Shown: positions 8,733-16,538 of the stretch, in pieces | How positions within the stretch are numbered: position 1 is the first letter of the stretch | Layout: every line of letters starts with the position of its first letter | Origin: G963674835 sp963674835 | Lineage (GTDB): Bacteria > Planctomycetota > Planctomycetia > Pirellulales > Thermoguttaceae | Reading direction: 5' to 3' | Length of the DNA: 64,000 nucleotides | Assembly (NCBI GenBank): GCA_963674835.2 | Contig: CAXXKC010000001.1 | Coordinates: 124,001-188,000, forward strand | Position numbers and translations under genes: made by a program | The notes under the pieces: generated by a model | The model's input: only the letters and a program-made list of their open reading frames with translations | Told to the model about the DNA's origin: nothing | Databases searched by the model: none

Positions 8733-10160
8733 GTGCGAGCGATCTTGGTTAAGGGCATCACGCTGGCTGTAGTGGTTGGGGCGGCGGCGTTCGTGCGGGC
8801 CGAGCAGCGGCCGGCTAATATCCTGATGGTGCACTGCCACGATTTGGGACAGTATCTGCACTGCTACGGCGTGCGAACGGTGCAGACGCCGAACCTGGAT
8901 CGGTTGGCGGCGGAAGGCGTGCGTTTCTCGCGGAGCTTCTGCCCGAACCCGGGCTGCAGCCCTTCGAGAGCGTCGATCTTCACGGGACGCTGGCCGCACT
9001 CGAATGGGGTGATGGGGTTGTGTCATGCGAACTTTGCGTGGGACCTGAATCCCGATGAGCGGCACTTGGCGCAGATCCTTCACGATGCGGGGTACACGAC
9101 CACGGCGGTGGGGATCATTCACGAGACGCATTCGGGGTATCAGCGATGCGGATATGAGCGGCACCTCGGTCCGGCGAGGGCGACCATGGCGACCGATGCG
9201 GCGATCAGGGTGCTTCGACAGTATGCGGTCAAGCGCGAGAAGCCGTTTTTCATGTCGGTGGGGTTCATCGAGCCACATCGGTTGCGGTATCCGAATCCGG
9301 ACTGGCCCTGCGCGACGCCGAACGACAGCAGCTTTCCGGGGCCGGGATTGGAGTCGGATGACTCGCTGGGTGTCGAGGTGCCGGGATTTCTGGCGGACAC
9401 GGAGGGGACGCGCCGGGAGTTGGCCGGTTTGCAGGGTGCGATTCGGCACGTAGACAGCCAGGTCGGCCGATTGCTGGCGGCGCTGAAAGAGGTAGGGCTG
9501 GAGTCGGAAACGTTGGTCGTGTTCACGACGGACCATGGAGTCGCCATGCCGCGGGCGAAGTGCGGGCTATATGAGCCGGGAATTCAGGTGGCGCTGATCC
9601 TGCGTCTGCCGGGCCGGAAGGGCTGGTATGGCGGCATCGTGCACGACGAAATGATTACGAATGTCGACTACCTGCCGACGATCCTGGAGGTAGCGGGAGT
9701 GCCCATCCCGGCGAACGTGCAGGGCCGCTCGTTCGCGCCGCTGCTGGACGGCAGGCCCTACGAGCCGCGGCAGGAGATCTTCTCGGAGCTGACGTACCAC
9801 GACTACTACGACCCACGACGGGCCGTGCGGACGGAGACGCACAAGCTGATTGTGAACTTCACGACGGCACCGGCGTTCATGGACCCGTCGCAATCGTGGC
9901 GCCCGCAGTCGGACGTGGTCGTTCCGCAGAATCCGGCGGCCGCCTATCATCCGGACGTGGAGTTGTACGACTTGACGAAGGATCCCTGGGAGCAGGTGGA
10001 CGTGGCGAAGAAGGAGGAATATGCGGCGGTGCGCAAGGATCTGCTGAAACGGCTGTACGCTCACCTGGTCGCCACGGACGATCCGATATTGAAGGGGGCG
10101 GTGACGTCACCGCAGCATCGCCGCGCGCAGGGGCTGCTGGAGGAGAACGCGAAGGACTGA
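8733..10160 (+). CDS. Secreted sulfatase (formylglycine-dependent, heparan N-sulfatase-like)
   Basis: 475 residues from a GTG start; AAGGAGGGGG lies directly upstream. Signal peptide at residues 1-23. The sulfatase signature C-x-P-x-R is present as CSPSR at residues 75-79 (PNPGCSPSRASIFTGRWPHS), so Cys75 should be converted to formylglycine by a maturation enzyme. Metal-site and later motifs are NILMVHCHDLGQYL, GFIEPHRL and VVFTTDHGVAMPRAKCGLYE. The HDLGQY variant and the C-terminus (LYDLTKDPWEQVDV) place it with the N-sulfoglucosamine sulfohydrolase-like group, common in planctomycetes that degrade sulfated glycans. True substrate unknown. It converges on the histidine kinase gene with 11 bases between stops. 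Confidence 0.93.
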   Translation: MRAILVKGITLAVVVGAAAFVRAEQRPANILMVHCHDLGQYLHCYGVRTVQTPNLDRLAAEGVRFSRSFCPNPGCSPSRASIFTGRWPHSNGVMGLCHANFAWDLNPDERHLAQILHDAGYTTTAVGIIHETHSGYQRCGYERHLGPARATMATDAAIRVLRQYAVKREKPFFMSVGFIEPHRLRYPNPDWPCATPNDSSFPGPGLESDDSLGVEVPGFLADTEGTRRELAGLQGAIRHVDSQVGRLLAALKEVGLESETLVVFTTDHGVAMPRAKCGLYEPGIQVALILRLPGRKGWYGGIVHDEMITNVDYLPTILEVAGVPIPANVQGRSFAPLLDGRPYEPRQEIFSELTYHDYYDPRRAVRTETHKLIVNFTTAPAFMDPSQSWRPQSDVVVPQNPAAAYHPDVELYDLTKDPWEQVDVAKKEEYAAVRKDLLKRLYAHLVATDDPILKGAVTSPQHRRAQGLLEENAKD

Positions 10161-10171
10161 AAGAGACGCGG

Positions 10172-12070
10172 CTACAGTCCGTCGTGAGGTTCCTGATCCA
10201 ACAGCGGGAGCACGACATCAAGGCGGGTGCCCTCGCCCGGCCGGCTGTCGATGGTCATGCTTCCGCCGAGTAGCCGAACGCGTTCGCGGATGCCCTCGAT
10301 GCCGTAGGAATCGCGACGGACGTCGTCGGGCCGGAAGCCGACACCCCAGTCGCAGACTTGCAGACGGACGCGGTCGTCGGACTGAGCGAGCCTGACCTGG
10401 ATTCTGTCGCTCTTGCTGTGCTTGCAGGCGTTGGCCATGCTTTCCTGGGCGATACGGTAGATGGCGTTCTCCAGGACGGGGGCCAGGCGGCCGAACTGGA
10501 CGTCGCTCTGGAACTCGATCTTCGGGCCGTCGGTCATGAGCTGGTCGTGGACGAGATGGGCGATCGCGGCGACGATTCCGGACTCGTCGAGAATGGGCGG
10601 GCGAACGCCGCTGATGAGGCGGCGCGTTTCCAAATGCGCCTGGCGGAGTATCTGGAGGCCGGCATCGAAAGTGGTCTTGGCGTCGGCGGAGCACTTGTCG
10701 CGGAGGTGCTCGTAGGTTTGGAACTGCATCGCCGCGGCGGCCAGTTGCTGGGCAAGGCCATCGTGGATCTCATAGGCAATGAGCTGGCGCTCGTGGTCGC
10801 TGGAGCGGAGCATGCGCCAGAGGGTCTGGTGTTCGCGATGGAGTGCCTCGCGGGAGCGTTTGCGCTCGTCGATGTCCTCGACGATCGCAAGGGCGAAGTC
10901 GAACCGGCCGTCGGGATCAAGGATGGCGGCGGTGGTCGCCTGAACCCAGAAGGCCTCACCGGTCTTGCGGACGTACCGTTTCTCCACGGTGTAGCTGGGG
11001 ATCTCGCCGGCGAGCAGTTTGTGAAAGAGAGGCAGGCTGAGATCGCGGTCGTCGGGGTGCATCGAATCGGGCAAGAATCGACCGAGCAACTCCTCGGGAG
11101 TGAATCCGAGCATCTGGCACATCGCGCGGTTTGCACGAGTGACCCTGCGGTGATCATCGACAACGACGACGCCGACGGGGGCCGCTTCGAAGGCGGCGCG
11201 GAATCGCTCCTCGCTTGCGCGGAGGGCTTCTTCAGCCTGTTTGCGCCGCGTGACATCGCGGATCAACGCGATCAGGCATGGCCGCTGGCGGTACTCCATG
11301 CGCGTGCCGCTGATGTCGGCATAGACGATGTGGCCGTCTTTGTGGACGAAGGGGATGTTCTCAGCGACAGGCAGGAGCCCCTCGACCTGCTTGTGGAAGC
11401 AGGCGGCGATGTGTTCAAAATCTTCGGGGCGATGGACGCGGGCCGGATCGGTCGGAATGGTTTCCGGGGTATAGCCGAGCATGCGGGCCATTTGAGGATT
11501 GGCGCGGACGCATTGCTCGGTTTCGAGATCAACGATGATGAGGCCGTCGACAACCGAGTCGTAGATGGCGCGGAGTTCGTCGTGGCTCTGCCGGAGCTCT
11601 TGTTGGACCCTGTTTCGCTCGGTAACGTCGTGAATGATGGCCATGGCGGCCGTAGGTTCCCCGGCGGCATTGCGAATGACGGCGGAAGAGACCTCGACAG
11701 GGAGGGAAGTCCCATCGTGGCGAAACGCCTTGTACTCGGTGTTTCTCCGCACGCCCGCCTCGATCACATGGGCGATGTTCTTCGCCAATCGCGGCCGGTC
11801 GCTCTCGACCACGTAGTCGACCGCGTTTTGACCGCATAACGACAGCGCGCGGGGGAAGCCGAGAAGATCCCACGTTTGTGGCGAGGCGAAGAGGACGCGA
11901 CCTTGGAGATCGGACATGACGACGGCATCGGGGCAGGCTTCGAGCAGACTTCGATAGTTCTCCTCGGTCTGCGAGCGTTCTGCAGCGGCGGCCTGGAGGC
12001 GCGCGACGTGGCCTCGCAGCTCCTCGATCTCGGCGAGAAGCTCCTCCCGGGTTTTCGGTTCGTCGGACAT
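10172..12070 (-). CDS. PAS-domain sensor histidine kinase (HisKA_3 type)
   Basis: 632 residues, cytosolic (no membrane segment seen). A short coiled coil (residues 6-35) precedes three PAS domains with PAC motifs at about 37-150, 163-275 and 287-402. The dimerisation/phosphoacceptor region is of the NarL-partner type: AYEIHDGLAQQL with His436. The ATPase domain follows (NAIYRIAQESMANACKHS as N-box, CDWGVGF as G1). The ATG at 12070 is preceded by GAGGG nine bases upstream; an ATG at 12085 lacks a ribosome site. HisKA_3 kinases normally phosphorylate LuxR/NarL-type regulators, but none is encoded in this window, so it is an orphan. Signal sensed is unknown. Confidence 0.93.
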   Translation of the reverse strand: MSDEPKTREELLAEIEELRGHVARLQAAAAERSQTEENYRSLLEACPDAVVMSDLQGRVLFASPQTWDLLGFPRALSLCGQNAVDYVVESDRPRLAKNIAHVIEAGVRRNTEYKAFRHDGTSLPVEVSSAVIRNAAGEPTAAMAIIHDVTERNRVQQELRQSHDELRAIYDSVVDGLIIVDLETEQCVRANPQMARMLGYTPETIPTDPARVHRPEDFEHIAACFHKQVEGLLPVAENIPFVHKDGHIVYADISGTRMEYRQRPCLIALIRDVTRRKQAEEALRASEERFRAAFEAAPVGVVVVDDHRRVTRANRAMCQMLGFTPEELLGRFLPDSMHPDDRDLSLPLFHKLLAGEIPSYTVEKRYVRKTGEAFWVQATTAAILDPDGRFDFALAIVEDIDERKRSREALHREHQTLWRMLRSSDHERQLIAYEIHDGLAQQLAAAAMQFQTYEHLRDKCSADAKTTFDAGLQILRQAHLETRRLISGVRPPILDESGIVAAIAHLVHDQLMTDGPKIEFQSDVQFGRLAPVLENAIYRIAQESMANACKHSKSDRIQVRLAQSDDRVRLQVCDWGVGFRPDDVRRDSYGIEGIRERVRLLGGSMTIDSRPGEGTRLDVVLPLLDQEPHDGL

Positions 12071-12481
12071 TGACGAGGCCCTCATGCGCGGGATGGTAAA
12101 GCGTGGGTGACAGCCCTGCGCGGCAAGGCGGCAGGGCGAAGGGGCATCGCGGGTGGCGCCAGCCAACCTGCCTGATTGTAGCATATGCAAGGGTGGCGTG
12201 GAGCCGCCTGATTAAGGGAGAGGCCATCGAGACCGGTTCCCCCGAACAGACTGGGATGGTTGGAATGATCGATACGCACCCGAGGCAGGCGGCCGGTGTG
12301 GTCGACGGGCCTACAGGCGGCGAATGTGCGGGCGCCGGGAGGAATGTGGTGCAGGTTGATACATCGCCGGCGCGACGGGAAGGATCGGCTGGCGCGTGTT
12401 CCACTCAACAACGGCGTTCGTGGCGGCGTATTTCCGCCGTTTCGAAGGCGGAACACACGCTACCCACGCACCGAATGCGCT
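12071..12481. other. Intergenic region carrying repeat C
   Basis: This 411-base gap lies between the DUF1080 gene at 12.5-13.2 kb and the histidine kinase, both on the minus strand. Apart from repeat C at its right side I see no gene, no tRNA and no clear promoter. Confidence 0.5.
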
Positions 12482-12484
12482 CTA
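12393..12484. repeat. Dispersed repeat C, copy 1, carrying a TAG stop
   Basis: Shares with 36314-36404 and 60484-60556 the blocks CACTCAAC, GCGTTCGTGGCGGCG, a TTC..GCGGAACACACGCTAC centre and a closing ATGCGCTCTA. TTCCGCC-GTTTCGAA-GGCGGAA forms a 7-base-pair stem. Its final CTA is, on the minus strand, the TAG stop of the DUF1080 gene. Confidence 0.85.
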
Positions 12485-13216
12485 CTTGATCTCCTTGAAG
12501 CGGATGTTCTTGTACTCCGCCCACATCGGTTTGCCGGCATGCAATTGGAGCGCGAGAATGCCTTCGCGGAGGGTCAATTGCGGATCGTCGGTGAAGTCGA
12601 GGATGAGACGGTCGTTGAGGTAGTGGCGGATGTGATTACCCTTGGCGACGATGACGATGTCATTCCAGTCGTTGAGTTTGAACAGCTTCTCGAACTGTTG
12701 CTGGTCGATGAGGGTGCCCGTGATTTCCTTCTTGCCATCGGCCCAGATGGCTTTCTCACCGACGAGACAGATGCGGCTGCGCCGACCACCTTCGTCGTAG
12801 ATGAAGCCGGAGACGTTGGGGAGTATGTTCTGGTTGCGAATTTCGTGCTGATAGCCGCGGACAACCCAGTTGTTGGACACCTTGCCTTCGGTGATATGCT
12901 TGGAGCGGTATTGGACGCCGGAGTTGTTCGTGGCATTGAGTCGGAAGGTAAGGCGGAGCTCGAAATCCTTGAGAACGCAGTCTTTGCAGATGAGGAACGT
13001 GTTTCCGTGGGCGGGATTTTCGGCAGTCGTCTCACCGTGGATGACGCCGTCTTTGACCGACCACAGCCTGGGATCGCCATCCCAACCGGTGAGATCCTTG
13101 CCGTTGAAGAGTGACGTCATGCCGGGTGTTTCGTCGGGGGCAGAGCAAGACTGGTCGGCAGCGAGGGCGCTGGAGGCGAGCAAGACGGCAACGATACATG
13201 TCAGACAACGGGCCAT
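12482..13216 (-). CDS. Secreted DUF1080 (3-keto-disaccharide hydrolase family) protein
   Basis: 244 residues. ATG at 13216 with GGAGAG upstream; signal peptide MARCLTCIVAVLLASSALA. A typical single DUF1080 domain fills the rest: GMTSLFNGKDLTGWDGDP, SVKDGVIHGET, FELRLTFRLNATNNSGVQYR, YQHEIRN, and the closing MWAEYKNIRFKEIK. Members with proven activity hydrolyse 3-keto-glucosides after oxidation of the sugar; others are only predicted to bind sugar. The TAG stop codon is the last three bases of repeat C. Downstream on the same strand is the PAS kinase, 411 bases away, so the two are probably not one operon. Confidence 0.92.
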   Translation of the reverse strand: MARCLTCIVAVLLASSALAADQSCSAPDETPGMTSLFNGKDLTGWDGDPRLWSVKDGVIHGETTAENPAHGNTFLICKDCVLKDFELRLTFRLNATNNSGVQYRSKHITEGKVSNNWVVRGYQHEIRNQNILPNVSGFIYDEGGRRSRICLVGEKAIWADGKKEITGTLIDQQQFEKLFKLNDWNDIVIVAKGNHIRHYLNDRLILDFTDDPQLTLREGILALQLHAGKPMWAEYKNIRFKEIK

Positions 13217-13411
13217 GGTTCTCTCCATCGTGAAAGTAGGGTACCGAAGGACGATTATGACTCGTCGGCGTCCAATCTCAAGCCTGAGCCGGAGAAATCG
13301 GCGAGTGGGAGCGAGGGTACGAGCAGCCGCGGCCAGACGCGCGCGGGCAGTTCCAGTGGGGGGACTGTCGAATGGCACCATCAAGGCGGCGGGGACCCCA
13401 GCGCGAGAGTT

Positions 13412-16219
13412 CTACGCGCGTGAGGAATCGGCGCGAGCGGGGTAAATGCGTCGAGGGGCGTGCTTGGTGACGAGGGCAATCAGCTCGCGGCGGTCGATCG
13501 GCTTGGTCATGTAATCGTCGCAGCCACTTCTGAGACACGTGTCGCGGTCGGTGCTCATGGCGTGGGCGGTCAGCGCGATAATGGGGCCGGGATATCCGGC
13601 TTCGCGCAGCCTTGTGGTCGCTTCGTAGCCATCCATGACGGGCATTTGCATGTCCATGAGGATGACGTCGAAGGGAGTTGCTTCGCGGTGCGCCGCGAGC
13701 GCGAGATCATGGGCGACCTGCCCATTGGCCGCGAGGGTGACGTCGGCGCCGGCTTGACGGAGCAGGAACGAGATGAGCCGTTGATTGTCGGGCCCGTCTT
13801 CGGCGAGCAGCACGCGGCAGGCAAGCCGCGACGCAGATGGGGCGCTGCGGTGCTTCGGATCGCCGAGGAACTGAGCTTCGGTGGGTTTTTCGAGGAGATC
13901 GACGCCGGTTAAGGAACCGGTCTTGACCGTCAGGGTGAACGTACTGCCCTTGCCCGGGGTGCTGGTAACCGTGACATCGCCGCCGAGCTTGTCGGCGAGG
14001 CGTTTGCTGATCATCAGCCCGAGCCCGGTGCCGCCGTGCTTGCGAGTCGAGGAAGCGTCGACCTGGCTGAAAGGCCGGAAGAGCCGGGCGATCTGGTCGG
14101 CGGTCAGTCCGATGCCGGAGTCAATGACGTCGAACTGCATTTTCGGCTGATCGGAGGTGGCGTCGACAAGGCGGGCGGCCAGGCAGACTTCGCCGACCTC
14201 GGTGAACTTGACGGCGTTTCCGACGAGGTTGATAAGGACCTGCCGCAGCCGGACGGGGTCGGAGTGGATCGTCTCGGGTATGGGGCCGTCGTAGTGGATG
14301 CGGAGGGAGAGGTTCTTGGCGTCGGCGCGGACTCGCATGAGCGATGCGACTTCGGCGAGACCCTGGCACGGGGAGCAGACGACATGGGCGACCTCGAACT
14401 TGCCTGCCTCGATTTTGGAGAGGTCGAGGATGTCGTTGATGATCCCAAGGAGGTGTTGGCCGTTGTGCTTGATGGTTGCTGCGGCGTCGCGGTCTTCCTG
14501 AACGGTCATGTTTCCCATGAGGATATCGCAGAATCCGAGGATGGCCGTCATGGGCGTGCGGATTTCGTGGCTCATGTTGGCGAGGAACTCGCTTTTTGCC
14601 TGATTGGCGGTCTCGGCAGCCTCCTTTGCACGGGCGAGCTCAGATTCGGATTGTCTTCGTTTTTCGTTGATGAGCGTTTGGGCGACGAGCGCGGCAATGG
14701 TGCTTGCGAACGACTCTTCGTCGGGGTGCCACTCGCGCGGCGAACCGCTATGCTCGAGGCGGACAATGCCAGCCATGTCGGCTTCGATGACGATCGCCGA
14801 ATCGAGCAAGGAGGTGATTCCCAGCGGGACGAGGTAATCGCCGGCGAGCTCAACGGTGCGTGGATCAGAGCAGGCGTCGGCGGCGCTGATGCGGCTCTCG
14901 GCGGCGATGGCCTCGAAGTAGGTGGGGTACTCGGCCGTGGTGAGAACCATGCGATCGCCGTGCCGATCGGCACCGGCTTCAAAGAGCGAAACACATCGAA
15001 GCTCTCGCCGATCGGGGGAGAACAGCCAGACGCTGACACGGTCGACCTGAATCACTTCGGCAGCCACGCGGGCGAGATTGCGCGCGGCTGCGGGAACATC
15101 GCCGGAAGCAATCGTTTTGTCGACGGCAAGGGATGCGATCGCGTTGCGTTGCCGATCCGCACGAAGTTGGGCCTCACGGACGGCCATCTCGGCTTTCCTG
15201 CGGTCGGCAATGTCGATTCCCATTCCGACGAGATGGAGCCTGTCATCGATGACTAGCCGGCGGCCGGAGAAGAAGTATGGAACGAGGGTTCCGTGTTTCG
15301 TGAGGAAGCGTGCTTCGACCGTGGCCTGACCGTCCGTGAGCACGTCTTCGATGCGGCGTTGGACAATCTGTTTGTCCTCTCCGTAGAAGAAGTCGAGGGG
15401 GCCCATTTCGGCCAGTTCCTGGGGCGAATATCCGGAGACGTGCTCGAAGTTCTCGTTCCATCGGAGGTAGCGTCCTTGTTCGTCGAAGACGTAGAAGACG
15501 CCGGGGAGGCTGGCAATGGTGGAGTCGGTGAAGTCCTTCTCACGTTGCAGGCGGGCTTCAGTGGAACGGAGCTCGGCCAAGGTACGGCGCATGGCGGTTT
15601 CGTAGACGAGGACGAGTATGAGGACGAGCACCGTGAGTCCGAGCCAGGAAAGCGTTCCGAGCAATTGGTATTGGGGTATGCTGAGATCATTGGGGATGGA
15701 GTATCCGAGCACGTGCAGCAGGTAGAATCCGACAAGGAAGAGCACCGTTGCAGCGAGCCAGAAGATGGCGGAGCGGCGGCCGGCGGCGCTGAGGGCAACC
15801 ACGGGCACGCCCACGTACCAGGGGAGCGAATGGGCCGAATGGCCACCCAAGCGGCACGCCAAGACGGTGAGCGTTCCGAAGAAGGCGGCGGTGAGCAGAT
15901 TGCCGACGATGCAACACGAGCCGGTTGTGCGCATGATGATCAGGCCGATCATTCCCACGCAGGCTCCGCCGGTGAGCGCAGCCGCACCGATCGGGCTATT
16001 CATGGCCAGGAAGATCAGAGCATAGATGATGGCCAGGGCGATGAGTGTCAGGCTGGACGCCACGACGAGGCGGGCGCGACGCAGGGACTCCATATCGCCG
16101 TCGCGCGTGGAGGGAGGCACGAAGCAATCGACGGCGACAGCGACTAGCGCGGAATGAATGCGAGCGGCCAGCCCTCTTTCGCCTGGCCGCAGGGCGGTTG
16201 TACATATCCCAACGTTCAT
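13412..16219 (-). CDS. Hybrid sensor histidine kinase/response regulator with PAS and GAF domains
   Basis: 935 residues. About six membrane helices lie at 50-208, then PAS (about 230-345), GAF (about 355-520), a coiled linker, HisKA with His551 (FLANMSHEIRTPM), an ATPase domain (N-box 664-668, DSGIGL 700-705, GGTGLGL 729-735) and a C-terminal receiver (about 802-925) with phospho-acceptor Asp856 in ILMDMQMPVMDGYE. The ATG at 16219 follows GAGAGG; an internal ATG at 16093 would remove 42 residues and still keep all domains. As a hybrid it would phosphorylate its own receiver and then need a phosphotransfer (Hpt) protein, which is not in the window. It is not next to an obvious output gene. Confidence 0.92.
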   Translation of the reverse strand: MNVGICTTALRPGERGLAARIHSALVAVAVDCFVPPSTRDGDMESLRRARLVVASSLTLIALAIIYALIFLAMNSPIGAAALTGGACVGMIGLIIMRTTGSCCIVGNLLTAAFFGTLTVLACRLGGHSAHSLPWYVGVPVVALSAAGRRSAIFWLAATVLFLVGFYLLHVLGYSIPNDLSIPQYQLLGTLSWLGLTVLVLILVLVYETAMRRTLAELRSTEARLQREKDFTDSTIASLPGVFYVFDEQGRYLRWNENFEHVSGYSPQELAEMGPLDFFYGEDKQIVQRRIEDVLTDGQATVEARFLTKHGTLVPYFFSGRRLVIDDRLHLVGMGIDIADRRKAEMAVREAQLRADRQRNAIASLAVDKTIASGDVPAAARNLARVAAEVIQVDRVSVWLFSPDRRELRCVSLFEAGADRHGDRMVLTTAEYPTYFEAIAAESRISAADACSDPRTVELAGDYLVPLGITSLLDSAIVIEADMAGIVRLEHSGSPREWHPDEESFASTIAALVAQTLINEKRRQSESELARAKEAAETANQAKSEFLANMSHEIRTPMTAILGFCDILMGNMTVQEDRDAAATIKHNGQHLLGIINDILDLSKIEAGKFEVAHVVCSPCQGLAEVASLMRVRADAKNLSLRIHYDGPIPETIHSDPVRLRQVLINLVGNAVKFTEVGEVCLAARLVDATSDQPKMQFDVIDSGIGLTADQIARLFRPFSQVDASSTRKHGGTGLGLMISKRLADKLGGDVTVTSTPGKGSTFTLTVKTGSLTGVDLLEKPTEAQFLGDPKHRSAPSASRLACRVLLAEDGPDNQRLISFLLRQAGADVTLAANGQVAHDLALAAHREATPFDVILMDMQMPVMDGYEATTRLREAGYPGPIIALTAHAMSTDRDTCLRSGCDDYMTKPIDRRELIALVTKHAPRRIYPARADSSRA

Positions 16220-16538
16220 ACCAGCGAGACCTCTCGTAGGCCGTTAAGGGTTCCCATCGAGACGGGGGTTTTACGTTGGCCGGGGAACCCCGTTCAACCC
16301 ATGCGCGCAGAAGCGCCGAGGTTGAACGAGCCAAATTGGCGCGCTTTGTGACTTCCTAGGTATAAGGTAGGTTGCAGAGCGCGACGGCGCGCACACAAAG
16401 ACGGTCATTCTTGGGGGGTGTACACCTGGAGCGGTTGCAATGATCGATTCGACGAAGGCAACGGCGTGTGACCCGGTGGAGCGGCGGAGTGCTGCCTGCC
16501 GACCTTCTGAGGGATTTTGTCGAAAAGATGGCGAGCAG
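16220..16538. other. Intergenic region upstream of the hybrid kinase
   Basis: 319 bases between the kinase start (minus strand) and the end of the beta-helix gene (minus strand). It should hold the kinase promoter, but no -35/-10 pair stands out. No coding signal was seen. Confidence 0.45.

Noticed and set aside
14036..15256. 406-residue plus-strand frame inside the hybrid kinase
   Set aside because: Antisense to a certain kinase; Gly/Val/Asp/Glu-rich composition is the mirror of its codons.
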